Assembly: GCA_934488615.1 (NCBI GenBank)
Contig: CAKSSJ010000018.1
Coordinates: 1 to 40,556 of the forward strand
Length of the DNA stretch: 40,556 nt
Direction: 5' to 3'
From: an uncultured Eubacteriales bacterium
GTDB lineage: Bacteria; Bacillota; Clostridia; Oscillospirales; Acutalibacteraceae
Part shown: piece after piece, positions 7,755 to 14,698 of the stretch
Layout: each line of letters starts with the position of its first letter
How positions within the stretch are numbered: position 1 is the first letter of the stretch
Made by a program: the position numbers and the translations under genes
Notes under the pieces: model-generated
Told to the model about the DNA's origin: nothing
Database searches by the model: none
What the model saw: the letters and a program-made list of their open reading frames with translations, nothing else

Positions 7755-7778
7755 GGCAGGACAAAAAGCTGTCCTGCC
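7755..7778 (-). terminator. Hairpin between HU gene and rqcP
   Basis: A perfect 8-bp stem, GGCAGGAC with GTCCTGCC around an 8-nt loop, lies 24 bp after the HU stop. On the minus strand only a weak T stretch (TTATCC) follows, so it may be a partial terminator or a 3'-end stabiliser of the abundant HU message rather than a full stop. Confidence 0.5.
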
Positions 7779-7802
7779 CGATACAATCGAAGTAAAATAG
7801 AA

Positions 7803-8075
7803 TTATTTTACAGCGTCCTTAAGAGCCTTGCCTGCCTTGAAAGCGGGAACCTTGCTTGCGGGAACAGTCATTGTCTCGCCTGTTCTCGGGTTGCGAGCCT
7901 GCTTCTCTGAGCGCTCTCTGATCTCGAATGTGCCGAAGCCAACGAGCTGGATCTTCTCACCGTTCTTGAGTGCGTCTGTTGTTGCAGCGATAACAGCGTT
8001 TACTGCCTTCTCGGCAGCCTTCTTGTCCATCTCGCCCTTAGCGGCTACTGCGTTGATAAATTCTGTCTTATTCAT
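7803..8075 (-). CDS. hup: HU family DNA-binding protein
   Basis: Histone-like nucleoid protein, 90 aa, the standard HU length. The N-terminal helices (MNKTEFINAVAAKGEMDKKAAEKAV), the GFGTFEIRERSEKQARNPRTGE hinge and arm segment, and the ASKVPAFKAGKALKDAV end are all present, including the arm region that bends DNA. A near-perfect GGAGG site precedes the ATG. It is inserted between mazG and rqcP, a position not found in B. subtilis. Whether it is HU or a close IHF-like paralogue cannot be separated by eye, but HU is the expected form in Firmicutes. Confidence 0.95.
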   Translation of the reverse strand: MNKTEFINAVAAKGEMDKKAAEKAVNAVIAATTDALKNGEKIQLVGFGTFEIRERSEKQARNPRTGETMTVPASKVPAFKAGKALKDAVK

Positions 8076-8146
8076 TGTAATTCCTCCAGTTTTTATTTAT
8101 GAAATCTTTGAAGCTGCATTGCACCGCGGCAGATTCAAAGCTATCA

Positions 8147-8950
8147 TCAAGATTTTTTGGCTTCGTCCCAAAGCCTGTCGAGAGTCTCGATATCCGACTC
8201 CTTCATGTCAATGCCGCGCTCTGCGGCAAGCCTTTCAACCGTCTTGAAGCGGCTGATAAATTTGTCCGTTGCGTCCGTCAGCGATTCCTCCGCGTCCGCG
8301 TCAACGAACCGCGAAACATTCACCGCCGAGAAGAGGACATCGCCCAGCTCCTCATTGATGTTTTCACTGTCATTGTTCGCGATCGCCGCCTTAAGCTCCG
8401 CAATTTCCTCGCTGAGCTTATCAAGCGCGCCGCCGACATCATCCCAATCGAAGCCCGCCTTTGCCGCCTTATGCTGAACCTTTGCGGCTCTCATAAGCGC
8501 AGGCAGCTCCCTCGGGATAGAGTCGATCGCTTCTGAGGTCGATTTCTGACCCTTGGACTTGCGTTTGATGGCGTCCCAGTTGGTAAGCACATCGTCAACG
8601 CCGTTCACGTTCACCTCGCCGAAAACATGCGGATGGCGCTCAATGAGCTTCTTGCAGTTCTCGTCGGCAACGTCGTCGATATTGAAAACGCCCTTTTCCG
8701 CCTCGATCTGAGAATGGAAAACGACCTGCATCAGGACGTCGCCCAGCTCTTCACGGAGCATATCGGGATTTTTCTTATTGATCGCCTCGATCGTTTCGTA
8801 GGTCTCCTCAATAAGATTCTTCTTTATGCTTTCATGCGTCTGCTTGATATCCCAGGGACAGCCGCCCTCGGAGCGCAGAACTCTGATGATCTCAACGAGA
8901 TCGTAAACATCGTATTTATCCTTGAACTTAAAGCTATTTTTCATATCCAT
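8147..8950 (-). CDS. mazG: Nucleoside triphosphate pyrophosphohydrolase MazG
   Basis: All-alpha NTP pyrophosphohydrolase that hydrolyses (d)NTPs, often damaged ones, to NMP and PPi. Two MazG-like repeats are visible: the first with GGCPWDIKQTHESIKKNLIEETYE and EELGDVLMQVVFHS, the second with EEIAELKAA and EELGDVLFSAVN; the E-rich helices bind Mg2+. At 267 aa it matches E. coli MazG. B. subtilis YabN at the same locus has an extra N-terminal tetrapyrrole-methylase-like domain, which is absent here. It begins 6 bp after the SpoVB-like gene stops. Two in-frame ATGs (8950 and 8944) are possible starts. Confidence 0.93.
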   Translation of the reverse strand: MDMKNSFKFKDKYDVYDLVEIIRVLRSEGGCPWDIKQTHESIKKNLIEETYETIEAINKKNPDMLREELGDVLMQVVFHSQIEAEKGVFNIDDVADENCKKLIERHPHVFGEVNVNGVDDVLTNWDAIKRKSKGQKSTSEAIDSIPRELPALMRAAKVQHKAAKAGFDWDDVGGALDKLSEEIAELKAAIANNDSENINEELGDVLFSAVNVSRFVDADAEESLTDATDKFISRFKTVERLAAERGIDMKESDIETLDRLWDEAKKS

Positions 8951-8956
8951 ACTATT

Positions 8957-10741
8957 TTACCCTAAAAATCCGCGTTTTTCAAGGGTTTCGGCAATTTTTT
9001 CTCCTTTTGGTATCATAAGGAGGTCATCCTTTGAAATTCCCTTGAAAAGAAGTATTGTAATAACGTAAGCAATGACTGCGGCAATGACCGCAATAATAAG
9101 CGCAACCATGTTGCCATTCATGATTCCGTCGGGGTCGCCGAGACTGCCGAGGAACTTTCCGAAAACAAGATTGGTAAGAAAAGCAACGAACGCGCTGATC
9201 GCCGAGCAAAGGCAGGGCTTGATAAAAACGGAGCCTAAATTTATCTTCACTCCCGTTATCTTGATTATGCAGTACATATTGATGATAACGACGACCAGAT
9301 AGCAGGCGATCGAAGCTATCGGCGCACCGTTTATATTGATTTTCGGATTGCCGATAAGAATATAGTTGAGAACTATCTTTATGACCGCGCCGATAACAAG
9401 CGACTTAAGCGGAATATCGGTTCTGCCGAGCGCCTGAAGCATGCTTGTGAGCGGCGATGAGATCGCGAATATGAACATCGTACAGCCGTAGACCGAAAGT
9501 ATAGTCGCTCCTATGCTTGCCGTTGCGGCAGGATAGAAGGTGTCGAGGAGCGAATAGGAAACCGCCGTAAGTCCGAATCCCGTCGGGAGCGCGATAAGCA
9601 TTGTGACCCTGATAACCGATTCAACGGCGACCTTGATGCTGTGCTGTCTGTGGTTTGCCCATGCCGCCGAAAGAACGGGGATCGAGCTGATACCGAGCGT
9701 CATTGTTATCGTCGGGATGAGATTTTTGAAATCGAGTACCTCGTTGTAGATTCCGTAGATATACTTGACTATCTGCGAATCGGCGATCTTCATTTCCTCA
9801 AATTCCGCTCCGTAGAGGGAATAGATAACGTCGGGAGCCTTCTCGACCGCGTCCTTGAGCCGAGCTTGGATAGTTGCGGCGTCGATAAGATTCGTGATGT
9901 TCGTAACAAGTGAGCTTGCCGCAATGGGCAGAGCGGTCATAACGATTATCTTCGCGAGGGTCTGACCGTCGGCAGGCTTCGGCGAAGAAAGAAGCTGAGA
10001 CTTTGTAATGCCGTCGCCCTTTATTCTGTGCCTGATAATAAGATAAATAAGGCCTAAAACCGTGCCCGAGGTAACGCCGAGAACCGCAGTTGTTGCCGCA
10101 TAAGGATAAATAGCGGCAAGCGCGTCCTCTTTAGTCTCGCGGATAGCGCCGAAAACGGGCTGACCTGCCTCAAATTTCGCAAGCTGGCTTTTAAGCAGCG
10201 CATAGCTCGCACCGAGACCGACAATCAGCTTTCCGATAACCTCGATCACCTCGGAAACCGCCGTCGGTAGCATGTTCTGCATACCCTCGTAATAGCCGCG
10301 GTAGGTAGACATACAGCAGCAGAAGAATATTGACGGTGCAATAGCCAGCACGCAGTAAACATTCTCTGTGTATTTAACGATGAATTTCGTATACGGGTAC
10401 GCGATGATCAGCAAAATCAGCGTTCCGAGAATACCCATCATCAGGAAAAGACGGGCAGAAACGCGCCGTATCATTCTGACATCACGGAAATGACCGAGCG
10501 AACGCTCACGGGCAACGAGCCGCGAAACCGCAACGGGCAGACCCGCCATTGATATTGAATAAAGCGGAGTGTAAATTTCATAAGCCGTGCTGAAATAGCC
10601 TCTTCCGACCTCGCCGATGAGCATGGAAAGAGGGATTTTAAAAAGTGCTCCGATAACCTTGACAAGAATTGTGGCTACGACCAGGATAAACGCACCGCTG
10701 AGAAGCGACTGCGACCTTGTGTCGGACTTTTCTCCAGCCAT
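8957..10741 (-). CDS. Polysaccharide biosynthesis/lipid II flippase-like membrane protein (SpoVB/YabM type)
   Basis: 594-aa polytopic membrane protein of the MOP/MATE flippase superfamily. The start SGAFILVVATILVKVIGALFKIPL and the GRGYFSTAYEIYTPLYSISMAGLPVAVSRLVARE block are typical of SpoVB and its paralogue YabM. Hydrophobic segments run along the whole chain, consistent with about 14 helices. The neighbour mazG/yabN matches YabM in B. subtilis; by function it could be either a peptidoglycan or a spore-cortex precursor flippase. A GGGAGGAAAC site precedes the ATG and a good promoter lies 79 bp upstream, so this is the head of the yab/divIC cluster. Confidence 0.88.
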   Translation of the reverse strand: MAGEKSDTRSQSLLSGAFILVVATILVKVIGALFKIPLSMLIGEVGRGYFSTAYEIYTPLYSISMAGLPVAVSRLVARERSLGHFRDVRMIRRVSARLFLMMGILGTLILLIIAYPYTKFIVKYTENVYCVLAIAPSIFFCCCMSTYRGYYEGMQNMLPTAVSEVIEVIGKLIVGLGASYALLKSQLAKFEAGQPVFGAIRETKEDALAAIYPYAATTAVLGVTSGTVLGLIYLIIRHRIKGDGITKSQLLSSPKPADGQTLAKIIVMTALPIAASSLVTNITNLIDAATIQARLKDAVEKAPDVIYSLYGAEFEEMKIADSQIVKYIYGIYNEVLDFKNLIPTITMTLGISSIPVLSAAWANHRQHSIKVAVESVIRVTMLIALPTGFGLTAVSYSLLDTFYPAATASIGATILSVYGCTMFIFAISSPLTSMLQALGRTDIPLKSLVIGAVIKIVLNYILIGNPKININGAPIASIACYLVVVIINMYCIIKITGVKINLGSVFIKPCLCSAISAFVAFLTNLVFGKFLGSLGDPDGIMNGNMVALIIAVIAAVIAYVITILLFKGISKDDLLMIPKGEKIAETLEKRGFLG

Positions 10742-11219
10742 CGTGTTTCCTCCCGTTCCAAGGTATTGATGTGAAAAAATGAGCTTCCTTTTTATCGCCC
10801 GAAAGCGGCGACAAAATTTATTTTACCATAATTTTACTTTTTTATCAATATGTTTATTAAATATTTCGTTTGGTGAAATTGTGGGTGCAGAGGTTACTTT
10901 CCGCCCCTTTAGGGGAGCCAAAAGGTTTCTGCTAACTTTTCCTTGCCGCCCCTGCAGGGGAGGTGACTTCGGCGGTTTGCGCCGAGGTCGGAGGGGTTAT
11001 TTATTAAGATAAAAGAGAATAGAGAAAAACGAAGAGAAAAGATTTATTTTTTTTTTGCTTTGCAACGCAAAGCCACCGCTTCTTTTCACTTTTTACTTTT
11101 ATCTTTTCACTTGAATTTACTCCCTCAGTCGGCTACGCCGCCAGCTCACCTACAGGGGCGCCAAGATTGTTCACCGCGCTGACACTGTGCTACCCCAATG
11201 GAGGAGCCTATGCATAAAC
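10742..11219. repeat. Intergenic region with mosaic repeat element copy D (inverted copy of element F)
   Basis: The left part holds the promoter of the SpoVB-like gene. From about 10899 to 11205 lies an element in minus orientation: palindromes CCCCTTTAGGGG (about 10902) and CCCCTGCAGGGG (about 10949), a CTTCGGCGG...CGCCGAGG hairpin, a purine/pyrimidine-biased passenger of about 130 bp, CTCCCTCAG, the variable hairpin CGGC-TAC-GCCG (11130-11140), and a degraded core near 11170-11205. The segment 10941-11128 is almost identical to the reverse complement of 32566-32744. The GCTTTGCAACGCAAAGC hairpin inside the passenger is kept in both. No gene is seen. Confidence 0.85.
10820..10848 (-). promoter_or_regulatory. 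Sigma-A promoter for the SpoVB-like/mazG/divIC cluster
   Basis: On the minus strand TTGATA (10843-10848), a 17-bp spacer and TAAAAT (10820-10825) match the housekeeping consensus. It lies 79 bp before the ATG of the SpoVB-like gene. No other promoter of this quality was seen between the following genes. Confidence 0.75.
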
Positions 11220-12134
11220 TCAAACAAACTCCCTCAACAGTGAATCGGTCGGCATTTTTGACAAATCAATCGATCTGAGCCTTGAGAAGTCCTCTTTCAG
11301 CTGTTCGGCGAGCGGATAAAAGCGGCTCTCCTCCCCCACCGTGTCAAGCAGTTGAAGCGCCTCATTCCTGAAAACGCACGACTCGTACGGGTGGAACGAA
11401 TCTATCCTGTAGCGCGCGTTTTTCTCATACGGGAAGATATATTTGTCCTCGCCCCTTAGCACCTCGGGCCACTGGGAAAAGGTCTTTTCGACCGACGTGT
11501 TTCTGTAGCGGTAATCCCTTATCATACGGCGCACAAGGCGAAGATTCCTCTTGCTGAAAACCACCCTGCCCTCGTCGTCCGTCACTCTCGACGAAACGCT
11601 GATATAGACCTTATAAATATGGCTCTCGTCAAGCCCCTGCGTGATAACGGGATTGAGCGCATGCAAGCCCTCGACGATGATAACATCGTTCTTTTTAAGC
11701 TCAATGCTTCTCATTTCTCTTTTTCTCGTGCCGCTCATAAAATCAAATTCGGGCACAAGCGCTTCTCTTTTTTCAATCAAATCAGAAAAATTCTTGTGAA
11801 TCAAATCAATATCAAGAGCATTGACGTTTTCAAAATCCTTGACGCCCTCCGCAGTCAGCGGAATATCGGCGGCATTGCGGTAATAGTCGTCAAGCGAAAG
11901 CATGTAGGCATTTCTGCCGCTTTGCTTTATTTTTTCGGCTATTTTGCCCGCCGTCGTGGTTTTTCCCGACGAGCTGGGGCCTGCAAGCAGAACGATATCG
12001 CAGTCGCAGTCGGAGATAAAATTGCCGACCAGCGAGGAAACGGAGCTGTCGAAGCTCTCCTCCGCAGATTCGATAAACGCTTCAACGTCCGAAGCAACGC
12101 TTTTGTTTATATCATTTAAGGTTCTGTATGCCAT
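11220..12134 (-). CDS. Uridine kinase-like nucleoside kinase (PRK/URK family)
   Basis: P-loop kinase of 304 aa: Walker A GPSSSGKTT (52-60), the SLDDYYRN acceptor-site motif around residue 80, and the VIIVEGLHALNP strand and lid as in uridine kinase. Predicted to phosphorylate uridine/cytidine or a related nucleoside. Many clostridial homologues are near 550 aa with TGS and threonyl-tRNA-synthetase-like domains ahead of the kinase; here those are missing and the ATG has a good GAAGG site, so it appears to be a natural stand-alone kinase. It is the last gene of the recJ-rel-dtd-hemZ run and abuts a mosaic repeat. Confidence 0.82.
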   Translation of the reverse strand: MAYRTLNDINKSVASDVEAFIESAEESFDSSVSSLVGNFISDCDCDIVLLAGPSSSGKTTTAGKIAEKIKQSGRNAYMLSLDDYYRNAADIPLTAEGVKDFENVNALDIDLIHKNFSDLIEKREALVPEFDFMSGTRKREMRSIELKKNDVIIVEGLHALNPVITQGLDESHIYKVYISVSSRVTDDEGRVVFSKRNLRLVRRMIRDYRYRNTSVEKTFSQWPEVLRGEDKYIFPYEKNARYRIDSFHPYESCVFRNEALQLLDTVGEESRFYPLAEQLKEDFSRLRSIDLSKMPTDSLLREFV

Positions 12135-12146
12135 TTTGCTACCTTC

Positions 12147-13592
12147 TTATCTCAGCTTAGCGTAAAACTCCTTTATTTGCCCCTTGCGCTCGGCTATTAC
12201 GTCAAAGCGTGAGTTATATTCATACGGATATTTGTAATTAAAAATCCGTTCAATATTTCTGCTGTTCGGGTCCTTAAGCTTTGTGACCGCCCCTGCGCCG
12301 ACGGCGAGCACCGTGTGGCACTCCTCCATCATGAAAATGTTGTAAAGACATTCATATCCGTCCTTGCACCAGCCGACATTTTCAAGGTTGCCGAGCGAAC
12401 GGGACTGTCTGTACATATAATACGGCTTATACCCCTCGGAATAGAACCGATTCTGAGCATATTCCAGCATTTTATTTGCAACTTCTCCGCTCTGGACGTC
12501 AACTCCGTGGGTCACGATGGTTGACGAGCGCTTCAAGGCGAGCGTATGTAGCGTTATATTCTCGGGGCTCATGCTTATCGCACGGTCAACGGAATTGCAA
12601 AAGCTCTCGTATGTATCGTCTGTCAGACCCGCAATAAGATCCATATTTATGTTGTCAAAGCCGATCTCCCGCGCCTCATTGAAAACACGCACAACATCGT
12701 CAACGGTGTGCCTCCTGCCGATGGCCTTGAGAACATCATCATTGAAGGTCTGCGGATTTATGCTTATTCTGCCGACTCCTGCCGCCTTGATAACTCTGAG
12801 CTTTTCGGGAGTTACAGTGTCGGCTCTGCCGGCTTCTATTGTGTATTCTCTTATATGCGAAAGGTCAAAGTCATTGTTTATTTCGCCGCAGATTTTTTCA
12901 AGCATCTCTGCCGAAAGCGTAGTCGGAGTGCCGCCGCCCCAATAAACAGATTCAAGTCTCAGTCCGAGGCTGTTTGCGACCTCGGCGGTCTGCCTAATTT
13001 CCTTGCAGAGATTTTCAACATAATCGGGCAGAAGCTTTTTCGCCTGCGCGATCGAATGAGAAACGAACGAGCAATAATTGCACCTTGTCGGGCAGAACGG
13101 GATAGAAACATACAGGCTGAAGCTTTTTTCGTCCGAAAGCGACATTATTTTTTCCTCAGCCTTGGCAACGGAATAGGCAAGCTCGGTCTTTTTTCCGCAG
13201 ACCAGAAGCTTATCCGTGAAATATTTCTTTGCGCCGTCGTCACCGTAATCCTTGATAAGCGAATTCATCAGCTTTGACGGTCTGACGCCCGTCAGTATGC
13301 CCCATTTCGGCACATAGCCCGTTATCTCGGAGAGGAGCGAAAACAGCAGAATCGCCATTTCCCGCTCGCAGTCGTCATAATCGGCAACCGCCCTTTCCTT
13401 TGCGCCCGTTGTTCCGTTTATATTGACCGAAACGCCGACAACGTATTCGCCGCTCATTGAGGTAACGGCGGTTATATCGTCCGTTTCGTCTGAACCGTCC
13501 TTTATAACGCGGATCGTCTCATAGGGAAAGAAAACCCTGCAAAGGTTTTCCATTTCATAATGAAATTTGTGATTAACGACCCTGAGTATCAT
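12147..13592 (-). CDS. hemZ: Radical SAM coproporphyrinogen III oxidase-like protein HemZ
   Basis: Radical SAM enzyme of the HemN/HemZ family, 481 aa. The [4Fe-4S]-binding cysteines are in CPTRCNYC (C167, C171, C174), a CX3CX2C motif. YWGGGTPTTL and the later NMDLIAGL segment are family hallmarks. The first 150 residues are the extra N-terminal region that separates HemZ from HemW. HemZ is expected to decarboxylate coproporphyrinogen III without oxygen, but clostridial members often lack a full haem pathway, so the physiological role is uncertain. Its ATG overlaps the stop of the preceding MBL gene (ATGA), and the uridine kinase gene begins 12 bp after its stop. Confidence 0.88.
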   Translation of the reverse strand: MILRVVNHKFHYEMENLCRVFFPYETIRVIKDGSDETDDITAVTSMSGEYVVGVSVNINGTTGAKERAVADYDDCEREMAILLFSLLSEITGYVPKWGILTGVRPSKLMNSLIKDYGDDGAKKYFTDKLLVCGKKTELAYSVAKAEEKIMSLSDEKSFSLYVSIPFCPTRCNYCSFVSHSIAQAKKLLPDYVENLCKEIRQTAEVANSLGLRLESVYWGGGTPTTLSAEMLEKICGEINNDFDLSHIREYTIEAGRADTVTPEKLRVIKAAGVGRISINPQTFNDDVLKAIGRRHTVDDVVRVFNEAREIGFDNINMDLIAGLTDDTYESFCNSVDRAISMSPENITLHTLALKRSSTIVTHGVDVQSGEVANKMLEYAQNRFYSEGYKPYYMYRQSRSLGNLENVGWCKDGYECLYNIFMMEECHTVLAVGAGAVTKLKDPNSRNIERIFNYKYPYEYNSRFDVIAERKGQIKEFYAKLR

Positions 13593-14221
13593 TTGAATCT
13601 CCTCATATATCTGTTTCTTCTGCGCTCGTATTCCATAGTCGTGGCTCTGTTGTGTCCCGTATAAATAGTGTATTCTCCGGGCATCTCATAAAGCCGCTTG
13701 ATAGAATAATACATATCCTCATCATTGCCGCCGTAAAGGTCGGTTCTGCCCGTAGTCAGGCAGAAGAGCGTATCGCCCGTGAAAATCGCGCGCTCGCTCT
13801 TGACATAATAGCAAACACTGCCCCTCGTGTGTCCGGGGGTGTGCATGACCTTAAAATCAAGGCTTCCGAGGGAGATAACGTCGCCCTCCTCCACCGTGAT
13901 ATCGGGCTCGATATTCTTCTGAGTATTCGGCGAGATGCTGAACGCAATGCTCATCATCTCGTTGGTGAGGCACTCCGCGTCCAGCTTGTGAATAACGATT
14001 TTCGCCTCGGGAAATGCCTTTTTGAGGTCATAAACTCCGAGGATGTGATCCGCGTGACCGTGGGTCAGCAGAATATATTTAACGTTTTTACCCTTGAGCC
14101 TGTCAAGAAGCTCGGACGTACATTCGCCGCAGTCGATTATCGCCGTCTCGCCGCTCACGTCGTCCGTCACAATATAGGTGTTTGCGCTGACAGGACCCAG
14201 CACCATTGTTTCAACCGTCAT
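13589..14221 (-). CDS. MBL-fold metallo-hydrolase (glyoxalase II-like, YqgX type)
   Basis: Cytosolic metallo-beta-lactamase-fold hydrolase, 210 aa. The binuclear metal site is visible: THGHADH (53-59), the HTPGHTRGS strand, the GDTLF loop and the final YTGHN histidine. The length and the LYGGNDEDMYYSIKRL region fit the short glyoxalase II-like group, which hydrolyses thioesters in some bacteria. No substrate can be assigned. It overlaps hemZ by four bases and starts directly after the dtd stop, so translation is coupled. Confidence 0.87.
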   Translation of the reverse strand: MTVETMVLGPVSANTYIVTDDVSGETAIIDCGECTSELLDRLKGKNVKYILLTHGHADHILGVYDLKKAFPEAKIVIHKLDAECLTNEMMSIAFSISPNTQKNIEPDITVEEGDVISLGSLDFKVMHTPGHTRGSVCYYVKSERAIFTGDTLFCLTTGRTDLYGGNDEDMYYSIKRLYEMPGEYTIYTGHNRATTMEYERRRNRYMRRFK

Positions 14222-14222
14222 T

Positions 14223-14684
14223 TTAATCCCTCTTGTTCCAGATGGTCGTATCCATGATTATCGTAACGGGGCCGTCATTGTGAATTTCGACCTTCATATC
14301 CGCTCCGAATGAGCCGTGCTCGACCCTTCTGATTCCGTTTGCCTTGAGCTGCTCCATGAAATATTCATAAAGCTCGTTGGCATAGTCGGGCTTCGCCGCC
14401 GTAGTAAATGACGGTCTGTTGCCCTTTTTGATATCGGCGCAGAGCGTGAACTGAGAGATTGCAAGAACCTCGCCGTCAACGTCGAGAATCGACATATTCA
14501 TCTTCCCGTCCCCGTCCTCAAAGATACGGAGTTTGGCTATCTTAGCGGCAAGAATCTCCGCGTCCTTCCTTGTATCATCGGGAAAAACGCCCAAAAGGAC
14601 GTTGTATCCCTTGCCGATTTTTCCTATCGTTTCACCGTCAACGGCTACCGCCGACGAGGTTACTCTTTGAACAACTGCTTTCAT
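14223..14684 (-). CDS. dtd: D-aminoacyl-tRNA deacylase (DTD)
   Basis: Proofreading enzyme that removes D-amino acids (and glycine from tRNA-Ala) from charged tRNA. At 153 aa it has the standard size. The catalytic-pocket motifs SQFTL (about 97-101) and the C-terminal NDGPVT with its cis Gly-Pro are both present; the start MKAVVQRVTSSAV is typical. It follows rel by 14 bp, the common Firmicutes order rel-dtd, and is followed at once by the MBL hydrolase gene. Confidence 0.95.
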   Translation of the reverse strand: MKAVVQRVTSSAVAVDGETIGKIGKGYNVLLGVFPDDTRKDAEILAAKIAKLRIFEDGDGKMNMSILDVDGEVLAISQFTLCADIKKGNRPSFTTAAKPDYANELYEYFMEQLKANGIRRVEHGSFGADMKVEIHNDGPVTIIMDTTIWNKRD

Positions 14685-14698
14685 GTAAATCCAACCTC

